DNA from: JAHDNZ01 sp036721855
GTDB lineage: Bacteria > Bacillota > DTU065
Reading direction: 5' to 3'
DNA: 6,271 nucleotides
NCBI GenBank assembly: GCA_036721855.1
Contig: DAIMKF010000057.1
Span: forward strand, 1 to 6,271
Below, piece by piece: positions 1 through 5,515 of this stretch. The notes under the pieces were generated by a model. It searched no databases, was not told the origin of the DNA, and was given only the letters and a program-made list of their open reading frames with translations. Numbering within the stretch: position 1 is the stretch's first letter; each line of letters opens with the position of its first letter. Both the position numbers and the translations under genes were made by a program.

Positions 1-65
1 ATGGGGATCGAACCCACGGCCTCTTGAATGCCATTCAAGCGCTCTCCCAGCTGAGCTAAGGCCCC
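1..65 (-). tRNA. tRNA-Ala (anticodon GGC), 3' end cut by the window edge
   Basis: The reverse strand folds as an alanine tRNA. The acceptor 5' strand GGGGCCT begins at 65, and the D arm is ordinary. A CTTGA/TCAAG anticodon stem encloses the loop ATGGCAT with anticodon GGC. The T arm runs to the window edge. The last 8 bases (7 of the acceptor 3' strand plus A73) and any CCA lie outside the window. It matches the complete tRNA-Ala at 6065-6129 except for one variable-loop base (19 versus 6083). Its upstream flank is a T-box leader rather than another tRNA or an ordinary intergenic spacer. Confidence 0.93.
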
Positions 66-248
66 ACAACATTACTTATGGCATGCTAACGGATGCTAAG
101 CGCAGAAGACTTTTCATCTTCCGACCTCCAAGGCGAGTTCAGGTTTCGCCATACCGGATTGCACCAAACTCCGGCTCTCTAAAAAGGCTTTAGCCCTACT
201 ATTCCTTTTCCTTGGTTTTATAAGTTAGTCGGTTATTCGTTTCGTATA
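66..248 (-). promoter_or_regulatory. Leucine T-box leader, 5' half (Stem I to Stem III); antiterminator not visible
   Basis: Stem I is closed by CCAAGG (215-210) and CCTTGG (133-128). In transcript order it shows the AGTA motif of the specifier-loop region (200-197), AGAGAG (180-175), and CCGG arms (174-171 and 158-155) around the distal GGTG motif (164-161). GAA then precedes the triplet CTC (137-135), which is followed by a purine. In T-boxes this triplet is the specifier codon, so the expected ligand is tRNA-Leu(GAG). A GAAGA/TCTTC hairpin and a CTTAGCAT/ATGC..TAAG stem follow and fit Stems II and III. The hallmark TGGNACCGCG antiterminator and a terminator are missing: tRNA-Ala starts at 65 instead. 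A leucyl-tRNA synthetase or leucine biosynthesis gene would be the normal target. Confidence 0.85.
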
Positions 249-254
249 GCCATA

Positions 255-283
255 ATTATAGCCAAAGTGATAAGTACTGTCAA
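255..283 (-). promoter_or_regulatory. Sigma-A promoter of the T-box leader
   Basis: On the minus strand a perfect -35 box TTGACA (283-278) is separated by exactly 17 bases from a perfect -10 box TATAAT (260-255). Transcription should begin near 248, a few tens of bases before Stem I of the T-box. The promoter lies 48 bases beyond the methyltransferase stop, so the leader starts a new transcript rather than only continuing the operon. Confidence 0.85.
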
Positions 284-331
284 CTGGAGGAGAAACTGTC
301 TGGAGGGGAACCTTGCTTTCTTTGTAACAGA

Positions 332-1024
332 CTATTTCTTTTCCAAAACAAAAAATAACCTGGCTGTCTTTCGGTCTACCTGACCTAAATCCCAAGCTCT
401 ATAGATGCCCCTGCAGTTAAGATTGGCTTTTCGGGCAGCTTTTATAATCTCTCTTTGGGTATGAATTCTTTGTTTTAAGCGGTAATTTTCTTTGTCTCCA
501 TTAAGCTTACAGTTAATATTATAGATTAGATACTTGCCCCTTCTTCTGCTTTGCCATTTAAAGATACCCAGTGGAACAACCTCTGTAGCAATGGCATTAT
601 GCATTGTTTTAAGCCTTGTTTTGTTATGGACATCAAAAAGTATTTGGCCTCCATTCTCCAACTGCTGTGCTAGGTTTTTTAAGGCCTTTTTAAGTTCGGT
701 TTTAGTTAAGTAGTTGAGTACATCTAAAGGTAGGTAGATCAAATCCCATCTTTGGGGAGAACTATATTTACAGATATCACCTAAGATTAGTTCGTTTGTT
801 ACCCTTTTTTCTGCCAACCTAAGCATGTCAGAATCTTGATCTAAACCGACCGGAATTAAGCCTGCCTCATTCATCGCTTTCAGAAAAAGGCCACAACCAC
901 AGCCGGCTTCCAAGATAGCCATTGGTTTTTTTTCGGTCAAAGCTTTGAGGTAACAGTGGACATATTTTTTATATGGCTTTCTAGACATTACTAGATCATA
1001 AACCGTATTAAAGATCAGGCCCAC
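332..1024 (-). CDS. Class I SAM-dependent methyltransferase, YqeM-like
   Basis: This is a 230-residue cytoplasmic protein of the Methyltransf_25 type. Glycine-rich motif I, LEAGCGCG, is at residues 38-45. An acidic residue after strand 2 (D62, in GLDQDSD) should bind the SAM ribose, and GD at 82-83 marks motif III. The N-terminal VYDLVMSRKPYKKYV resembles the start of YqeM proteins. I use the GTG at 1024 because GAGGAG lies 7 bases upstream; this overlaps the rsfS 3' end by 17 bases in another frame, implying translational coupling. It is the last gene of the yqeK-LCP-rsfS operon, the place yqeM occupies after rsfS in Bacillus. The substrate is unknown, and the sequence does not separate small-molecule, RNA or protein methylation. 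No terminator is evident before the T-box promoter. Confidence 0.88.
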   Translation of the reverse strand: MGLIFNTVYDLVMSRKPYKKYVHCYLKALTEKKPMAILEAGCGCGLFLKAMNEAGLIPVGLDQDSDMLRLAEKRVTNELILGDICKYSSPQRWDLIYLPLDVLNYLTKTELKKALKNLAQQLENGGQILFDVHNKTRLKTMHNAIATEVVPLGIFKWQSRRRGKYLIYNINCKLNGDKENYRLKQRIHTQREIIKAARKANLNCRGIYRAWDLGQVDRKTARLFFVLEKK

Positions 1025-1370
1025 TTTTTATCTCCTCAAACAACCTAGGAGCATCCTGCCAAAGTTTATCTAAACCATAATATTTTCTCTGTTCTTCTGA
1101 GAAAATATGAATGACTATATCAGCAAGATCAATTAGTATCCAGCCACCTTCCGCACTTCCCTCTCTACTTTTGATAGTTATGTCGTTGAGTTTTATTTCA
1201 TCTAAAATTGCTTTTGCTATAGCTTCTACATGAAGTTTAGAACGACCAGATACTAAGACAAAATAATCAGCCACAATGGTAATATCTGAGACATCAAGGA
1301 TCTCAAAATTCATACCTTTGTGCTCTTCCACAGCTTTAGTAATAAATTTTAGAACCCGTTTAATATCCAC
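1008..1370 (-). CDS. rsfS: Ribosomal silencing factor RsfS (YbeB/Iojap family)
   Basis: The 120-residue protein has the full family layout. An N-terminal helix is followed by the core ILDVSDITIVADYFVLVSG (24-42), then SAEGGWILIDLADIVIHIFSEEQRKYYGLDKLW, the conserved block before the C-terminus. RsfS binds uL14 on the 50S subunit and blocks subunit joining, which lowers translation in starvation or stationary phase. Homologues are about 105-130 residues, so it is complete. The start must be the GTG at 1370: the reading frame has a TAG stop 36 bases upstream and no other usual start codon between. No SD sequence lies near it. A perfect AAAGGAGGTG sits about 65 bases upstream, beyond a strong hairpin (see separate entry). 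The gene follows the LCP gene and overlaps the methyltransferase gene. Confidence 0.95.
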   Translation of the reverse strand: MDIKRVLKFITKAVEEHKGMNFEILDVSDITIVADYFVLVSGRSKLHVEAIAKAILDEIKLNDITIKSREGSAEGGWILIDLADIVIHIFSEEQRKYYGLDKLWQDAPRLFEEIKSGPDL

Positions 1371-1443
1371 CCGCAGCCGTTGCCAGAAACTTATAAAAGC
1401 TATCTATAAGTTTTCTAGGTTTACAACGGCTTTCACCTCCTTT
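1371..1443 (-). promoter_or_regulatory. rsfS translation start region: remote Shine-Dalgarno plus hairpin
   Basis: The minus strand carries AAAGGAGGTGAAA at 1443-1431. An outer stem of 8 bp follows, AGCCGTTG (1431-1424) with CAACGGCT (1382-1375). Nested inside is a perfect 9-bp stem, AAACTTATA (1413-1405) with TATAAGTTT (1395-1387). After the hairpin GCGG leads to the GTG at 1370. If the hairpin is folded out, the SD to start spacing becomes about 8 bases; on the linear RNA it is about 65. No other start codon uses this SD productively: the only one at normal distance is TTG followed directly by TAA. Confidence 0.6.
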
Positions 1444-1484
1444 TGTTTTTTTATAATCATTTTTATCACTTAACATCCCAAAAA

Positions 1485-2708
1485 CTATTTTGCAGCATCC
1501 CGACCAAGCAAGATGGCTACATCTCCGAGAGGACTTCTGGTTTTCGTCCATTTATAATCATTTAAATTAAGTGAAGCAGCTAGCCATTTGACAGCATCTT
1601 CGTAATCCTCTGCAGCTTGAATTGTTGTCCTTTGATATTGGTAATCTGTCAACAGGTTAAGGCCGGCCAATTTAAACTCTTTGGCTCTAACTAGTTCTGC
1701 GGTTTTGCTCCCAGCTTCCAAACTGCCGCTACCATTTAAAATGCCTACACTAAAACCATATTTACCAACACGAAAGTATTCGTTAACTATTTCTTTCAAA
1801 AGACTTTGATCACTAAGCCAGTAACTAGTCCCAGCTATAGTTGCTGAACTTCCCGGAAGAATAAAACTTTTAATCTGAAACCCTCTGGCATTTTGAGCTA
1901 AAGTAGCCCATTTAATCATCTCACTTGGAGTTAGGTTAGTACGAATAGCATCTTTTAATTGGGGAATAAGTGATGGCAGTTTCCCTAAATTTGAAGGGCG
2001 TGATAGTTCATTTGCCAGCGCTTCGATGAATTTCTGCTGTCTGGTCACTCTACCGACATAACCTGAATCAGTTAAGGAAACATCGCCATAGCCATCATTC
2101 CTAAACCGTACATAATGAAGTGCCTGCTTGCCATTTAAACGCTTTTTGCCCGGCATTATACGGATATGAAGGTTTTGGGCATAATCATCCCAAACCATAG
2201 GCATCTCGACATCAATAATTACCCCGCCGAGAGTATCAATAATCTTTTCAAACCCTTGATAATCCATTTTAATGAAGTTATGGATGGGAATCTGCAATAT
2301 CTCTTCTACTACCTTTATTGTCTCCTTAAGACCGCTTTTGGGGTAAACAGCATTGAGCTTATCTGCCTTGTCGGCTATTTTTAGCTTTGTATCCCTAGGT
2401 AGGGAAATTAAAGCAACATTAGCATTTGTCTCATCTACACTAGCCACAATAATTACATCGGTTCTGCTAATGCCACCTACATTATCTGAGCCAAGAATTA
2501 AAAAATTAGTCCGTGGATGATATTTGTATAAGCTTGGAGCTTTAACATCCAGAATAACTTCTGGTTCAAATGTTCCGCTTAAGGCAGATTTATCCACCAT
2601 TGAATTTAAGGCCAGGTATATTACCACTAACACACCTATGGCTATTATTCCTAAAACCAAAAAAACATAACCTAACCTTGAAAAAGCTGTCTTAGTTTTT
2701 TTGTTCAT
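1485..2708 (-). CDS. LytR-CpsA-Psr (LCP) family cell-wall polymer ligase with LytR_C domain
   Basis: LCP enzymes move polyprenyl-pyrophosphate-linked glycopolymers such as teichoic acids or capsule onto peptidoglycan outside the membrane. From the ATG at 2708 the protein has 407 residues: a short basic N-terminus, one membrane anchor at about 12-34, then the LCP domain at about 68-225. The domain shows FLILGSD (69-75), SRTD (81-84), the catalytic-type LPRDT (103-107), a KLNAVY block, an F-D-LGGV block and a RFRND end. A C-terminal LytR_C domain (about 316-407, beginning YGFSVGILNGSG) completes it. It lies just after yqeK, an order common in Clostridia. The start is uncertain. AGGGAGGGAG lies 31 bases before ATG 2708, separated by a hairpin, and 16 bases before an in-frame GTG at 2723. 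An in-frame TTG at 2759, just after the yqeK stop, lacks an SD sequence. Confidence 0.92.
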   Translation of the reverse strand: MNKKTKTAFSRLGYVFLVLGIIAIGVLVVIYLALNSMVDKSALSGTFEPEVILDVKAPSLYKYHPRTNFLILGSDNVGGISRTDVIIVASVDETNANVALISLPRDTKLKIADKADKLNAVYPKSGLKETIKVVEEILQIPIHNFIKMDYQGFEKIIDTLGGVIIDVEMPMVWDDYAQNLHIRIMPGKKRLNGKQALHYVRFRNDGYGDVSLTDSGYVGRVTRQQKFIEALANELSRPSNLGKLPSLIPQLKDAIRTNLTPSEMIKWATLAQNARGFQIKSFILPGSSATIAGTSYWLSDQSLLKEIVNEYFRVGKYGFSVGILNGSGSLEAGSKTAELVRAKEFKLAGLNLLTDYQYQRTTIQAAEDYEDAVKWLAASLNLNDYKWTKTRSPLGDVAILLGRDAAK

Positions 2709-2748
2709 CAGCGAGCGCCACACAGTAAACTGTTGCGCCTCCCTCCCT
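2709..2748 (-). promoter_or_regulatory. LCP gene translation start region: Shine-Dalgarno followed by hairpin
   Basis: The purine-rich AGGGAGGGAG (2748-2739) is followed by GCGC (2738-2735), which can pair with GCGC (2718-2715). Inside that stem ACAG (2733-2730) pairs with CTGT (2725-2722) around a TTTA loop. The six bases TCGCTG then lead to ATG 2708. Folding would place the SD sequence about six bases from the ATG and bury the alternative GTG at 2723. The arrangement resembles the one in front of rsfS. Confidence 0.45.
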
Positions 2749-2760
2749 TTTGAAAACAAA

Positions 2761-3336
2761 TTATTTGTGTAATCGGAAGCCTAATTTTAATATAAGCTTG
2801 TTTCTAAGGGCGACTGTATCAGGATGGATGGGTAATTTTCTTTGAAGCAGGTAGTAAATTGAAGCATCTAAAGACTCCAATAAAGCATCTAGAAAATCCT
2901 CCCTTGCCAAAAGCCTAATTTTATTAATATCGGGGTAATCTCTTCCCTCTTCCAATTTATCGGCAAGATAGATTATACAAGCTAATTCTTTCATATCAGG
3001 ATGACCTGTGACATGAAAGGCAATAGCTTCTTTAACAGTTTCACTAAGATTAAATTGCTCTCCGTAAATCTTGGCAGCTACTTTGCCATGTAATACTAAA
3101 GGCCAGTTTTTTTCGTACTCAGTTATTATTATGTTATGTTCTTTAGCCAAAGCTAGTAGCTTTTTTGGGGGTAATTCGCGGCAAAGATCATGCAAAATAC
3201 CAGCAAGATATGCCTCTTTGACATCCAAACCATGTCTTTTGGCAAGTGTAACTGCCAACCCTGCTACTCTTTGTGAGTGATTAAACCTAAATGGAGTTAC
3301 CCTTTCTTGAACAAATTCTTCTATATCTATTCTCAT
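2761..3336 (-). CDS. yqeK: HD-domain Ap4A hydrolase YqeK (symmetrical bis(5'-nucleosyl)-tetraphosphatase)
   Basis: The 191-residue cytoplasmic protein is an HD-superfamily phosphohydrolase. Metal-binding residues sit as expected for YqeK: H20 (NHSQRV), H49-D50 (GILHDL), H83 (VLHGKVAA), H108 (FHVTGH) and D126 (YLADKLE). Characterised YqeK proteins hydrolyse diadenosine tetraphosphate to two ADP. The length is normal for the family. I chose the ATG at 3336 because AGAGGA lies about 8 bases upstream; the ATG at 3345 would directly abut that SD sequence. It is the first recognisable gene of the minus-strand operon. nadD, its usual upstream partner, is absent here. Confidence 0.93.
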   Translation of the reverse strand: MRIDIEEFVQERVTPFRFNHSQRVAGLAVTLAKRHGLDVKEAYLAGILHDLCRELPPKKLLALAKEHNIIITEYEKNWPLVLHGKVAAKIYGEQFNLSETVKEAIAFHVTGHPDMKELACIIYLADKLEEGRDYPDINKIRLLAREDFLDALLESLDASIYYLLQRKLPIHPDTVALRNKLILKLGFRLHK

Positions 3337-3372
3337 AAAGATCATCCTCTAATCTTCTCTTTAAATCTACTT

Positions 3373-3430
3373 TCGTCATGAAAAAAAAGAAGCCTGCCTC
3401 CTGAGTAAATTAGAGATTATCTCGGGCCTA
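3373..3430 (-). terminator. Weak terminator-like hairpin with T run before yqeK
   Basis: On the minus strand AGGCC (3429-3425) can pair with GGCTT, with GAG/CTC pairing inside. A run of eight T (plus-strand A run at about 3381-3388) follows almost at once. The stem has G-U pairs and an uneven internal loop, so termination would be inefficient. It lies between a 7-codon ORF and yqeK, a position compatible with attenuation or with the end of an older upstream gene. Confidence 0.3.
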
Positions 3431-3451
3431 AGTATATACCTTGCTGTACAT
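3428..3451 (-). CDS. Possible 7-residue leader peptide (MYSKVYT)
   Basis: ATG at 3451 opens a 7-codon frame ending in TAG at 3430-3428. A perfect AAGGAGG (3476-3470) lies upstream, separated from the ATG by the palindrome TAATAA/TTATTA (3466-3454). The linear spacing is 18 bases, too long unless the palindrome folds out. A terminator-like hairpin follows directly. Two of seven residues are tyrosine, too few to argue for amino-acid-specific attenuation. The coding assignment is tentative; only the SD match is striking. Confidence 0.25.
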   Translation of the reverse strand: MYSKVYT

Positions 3452-3675
3452 ACTAATAATTTATTATCCCCTCCTTCTTTTTTTAACCCCAAAATAAGGT
3501 CGCAGATTAACAGCTTCCTTTATGCTGGGTAACCCCAATGCGTTGCAAATACTTGGTTTAGAATTTCTTAACAGTAGATACACCCAAACAGGTTTGTGTT
3601 TCTTGCATTTTAAAAAAATAAAACTAAGTACTATTCTTCTTATCCTCGTTAACCTCAAATTATTAAACTGACAGA

Positions 3676-3697
3676 TAACCAATTGGTAAGTTGGTTA
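3676..3697. repeat. Inverted repeat, possible operator
   Basis: Perfect 7-bp arms TAACCAA (3676-3682) and TTGGTTA (3691-3697) are separated by 8 bases. The left arm also forms the 10-bp palindrome ACCAATTGGT (3678-3687), giving three TTGGT-type half sites. The right arm overlaps the putative -35 box of a plus-strand promoter, as a repressor site might. Confidence 0.4.
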
Positions 3698-3719
3698 ATA
3701 AAATACCTCAGGCCATAAT
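3691..3719 (+). promoter_or_regulatory. Candidate promoter for the solute-binding protein gene
   Basis: TTGGTT (3691-3696) and CATAAT (3714-3719) are 17 bases apart and match the sigma-A consensus moderately (4/6 and 5/6). Transcription would begin near 3726 and leave a leader of about 160 bases. A second possible -10, TACAAT (3817-3822), has no good -35 box at normal spacing. Confidence 0.35.
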
Positions 3720-3884
3720 CAAGGGAATTCCACAAAAAAGTTTACAAAAAGTCCTTCAAATCTCTGTAAAATAAAAGGAAACTTACCCTTTGGGCGGGAA
3801 CTTTAATAAGAGTAGGTACAATAAAAATTTGTTTTTTGGTGAAAGCAACTCTTTATTAAAAAAAATTAAAAGGAAGATGAACTT

Positions 3885-5168
3885 ATGCGTAAAAAAAGTT
3901 TGGTACTGCTTTGTTTCTTGCTTATTTGTTCTTTGGCCTCTGCAAAAACTCTTACAGTTTGGTTTACCGGGCATAGTAATGAAATATTGTCTATTATAAA
4001 GGATCTCATTGATAGAAAGTTTTCGCCCAAATATGGTGTAGACGTTGAAATTACCGGACTCTCCTGGACAGATAATGAAACTAAATACCTTCTGGCTTCG
4101 GCATCTAACGATGTTCCAGATGTAGGTTCAACAGGAGCTTTGTTTTTGCCAGAGTTAGGACTAAGGGGTGCTCTGGTCGATCTTAGAACAATGCCGGGAA
4201 TAGATGAGGTTGTTACCAGAGCTCCGGCCGGGTATTATCGTTCCCTAACCTATGAAGGAATTCTTTTTGGCATCCCTTACTATTCTTCCCTGGGTATAGC
4301 TTATTATCGCGATGATATCCTGCAAAACTTGGGACTTGGCAAGATAGACACCTGGGAAGATTTAAAACTTGCTTTGCCTAAAATGCAGGCTAAAGGGACA
4401 AATTTTTCCCTGGAATGGGGCCTGTCAAATACTGTATACTCCGATGTTAACGCTTTCATGTGGCAAAACGGAGGCGATGACTATACCCCGGATCTAAACC
4501 GTTCCGGTTATGATCTTCCTGGAAGTATTAAAGGGTTTAAAGAGTTTTGTGAACTTTATACCAAATATCATATTGCCAAAGAAGTTCCTCAGTTTCAAGG
4601 TTTTGTTGATGGAGAACTAGCTGTTTTAGGTTCTTCACAAGGTCTGTACGCGAATCTAAAAACCGCAGCTCCACAGATAAATGGTAAATGGAGCCTTCAA
4701 GTCTACCCCGGCACATTCTACAAAGGCGAGATAAACCGAAGTGCCACAGGAACCGGTTGGTCCTTGGGTCTCTTTAAGGCCTCTAAAAACAAAGAACTAG
4801 GCTGGGAGTTTATCAAGTGGTTTACTTCCGAAGAGATTCAGTTAGAGTTGGCTGATAAAATATCGGAACGTATCCAAGGTGCTTTCTTCTTACCCGCTAA
4901 TTTGAATGCGATTAATAAGTTAAAGCTTCCGGAAAAAGACCTGCAAACCATACTGGCGCAGCTTAAATTCTCCAAAGCTTCGGTATTTGGCCTTGTCTCC
5001 CCCAATAACAGAAGACGCTATCTACAGTTTGCCGCGCAAGAAGCTGTTTTGCACGGTACCGACCCTGAAACTACTATTCGTAAGTATGCCCAAGAACACA
5101 ATGTAGAAATACAACGAAAACAAGTTGAGTACAAGCGTTATATCCAACAACTACTTAAGAGCAACTAG
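3885..5168 (+). CDS. Extracellular solute-binding protein, family 1 (sugar ABC transporter type)
   Basis: The 427-residue protein has a Sec signal peptide: MRKK, a hydrophobic core at 5-17, and the type I cleavage motif ASA at 18-20 before K21. The mature N-terminus TLTVWFTGHSNEI, the VPDVGSTGALFLPELGLRGALVDL block (about 86-109), GIPYYSSLGIAYYRDDIL and the late WEFIKWFTSEEIQ segment are typical of MalE/UgpB-like proteins. These capture sugars or sugar derivatives outside the membrane and pass them to an ABC permease. AGGAAG lies 8 bases before the ATG. A cysteine at 15 follows LLI, which is not a lipobox, so lipid anchoring is not predicted; this is unusual for a monoderm Firmicute. No permease or ATPase gene follows. 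A terminator stands 32 bases after the stop, so this is an orphan component. The ligand cannot be read from the sequence. Confidence 0.9.
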   Translation: MRKKSLVLLCFLLICSLASAKTLTVWFTGHSNEILSIIKDLIDRKFSPKYGVDVEITGLSWTDNETKYLLASASNDVPDVGSTGALFLPELGLRGALVDLRTMPGIDEVVTRAPAGYYRSLTYEGILFGIPYYSSLGIAYYRDDILQNLGLGKIDTWEDLKLALPKMQAKGTNFSLEWGLSNTVYSDVNAFMWQNGGDDYTPDLNRSGYDLPGSIKGFKEFCELYTKYHIAKEVPQFQGFVDGELAVLGSSQGLYANLKTAAPQINGKWSLQVYPGTFYKGEINRSATGTGWSLGLFKASKNKELGWEFIKWFTSEEIQLELADKISERIQGAFFLPANLNAINKLKLPEKDLQTILAQLKFSKASVFGLVSPNNRRRYLQFAAQEAVLHGTDPETTIRKYAQEHNVEIQRKQVEYKRYIQQLLKSN

Positions 5169-5200
5169 TCGTTTCTTTATGGTTTAGTACAAGTTAATAA

Positions 5201-5236
5201 AGAGCGGTTTCTTCTAAAAAGAAACCGCTCTTTTTT
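5201..5236 (+). terminator. Strong bidirectional Rho-independent terminator
   Basis: A perfect 13-bp stem, AGAGCGGTTTCTT (5201-5213) with AAGAAACCGCTCT (5219-5231), has a 5-base loop and a T run to 5236. It ends the solute-binding protein transcript. Read on the minus strand the same hairpin is followed by TTTATTAA, so it probably also ends the converging RRM gene, whose stop is at 5258. Confidence 0.95.
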
Positions 5237-5257
5237 GCCTTTATGTTCTATTTACCG

Positions 5258-5515
5258 TTATTCTCTTGTTGTTCTTGGGCGAGCCTCATTAACAACAAGT
5301 GTCCTACCTTCTAAGGTGTAACCATTCATCTCTTCAATAGCTTTTTCCAAACTATCATCTTCTACTTCGACAAACCCAAAACCCTTAGAACGGCCGGTCT
5401 CTCGATCTGTAATGATTCTAACTCCAACAACCTCCGCGGAATTGCTAAAAACCGACTTTAAGTCTTCTTCTGTAGTATTCCAAGGAAGATTACCTACATA
5501 CAAAGTCTTAGACAT
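5258..5515 (-). CDS. Small single-RRM RNA-binding protein
   Basis: The 85-residue protein is essentially one RNA recognition motif. RNP2 is LYVGNL (5-10) and RNP1 is KGFGFVEV (44-51). The aromatic residues that stack on RNA bases (Y6, F46, F48) are present. A short basic-acidic tail ends the protein. Such single-RRM proteins occur in cyanobacteria and other bacteria and bind single-stranded RNA; several are cold-responsive. Its target is unknown. I chose the ATG at 5515 because AGGAGG (5530-5525) lies 9 bases upstream; the frame is open to 5566 but the extra residues match nothing in the RRM family. It is transcribed alone, converges on the solute-binding protein gene, and has a structured leader. 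Confidence 0.93.
   Translation of the reverse strand: MSKTLYVGNLPWNTTEEDLKSVFSNSAEVVGVRIITDRETGRSKGFGFVEVEDDSLEKAIEEMNGYTLEGRTLVVNEARPRTTRE

Larger units (their letters stand above)
3337..3884. other. Divergent intergenic region without a convincing gene
   Basis: About 550 bases separate yqeK (minus) from the solute-binding protein gene (plus). The region is AT-rich. Frames of 60-72 codons exist on both strands, but they lack SD-supported starts and recognisable motifs, so I do not call them genes. It holds the leader ORF, the hairpin, the inverted repeat and the possible promoters listed separately. Confidence 0.6.

Noticed and set aside
1276..1473. 65-codon plus-strand frame opposite rsfS and its leader
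   Set aside because: It is antisense to the clear rsfS gene and its composition is what reverse-complement coding would give.
3560..3660. Possible second T-box: an AGTA motif in a purine-rich context on the minus strand upstream of yqeK
   Set aside because: No AGAGAG, distal loop motif, specifier context or TGGNACCGCG follows, so the AGTA match is probably chance.
3464..3682. 72-codon minus-strand frame rich in basic residues
   Set aside because: It would start with TTG without an SD, has no recognisable motif, and its end overlaps the AAGGAGG of the leader ORF. It may be chance or a decayed remnant.
3891..3944. Lipoprotein signal with cysteine at residue 15 of the solute-binding protein
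   Set aside because: The preceding residues are LLI. A lipobox needs a small residue at -1, and an AxA cleavage site follows instead.
3783..3999. Short frames on both strands overlapping the start of the solute-binding protein gene
   Set aside because: They are low-complexity, lysine-rich or hydrophobic products of AT-rich DNA. The signal peptide and SD clearly favour the frame starting at 3885.
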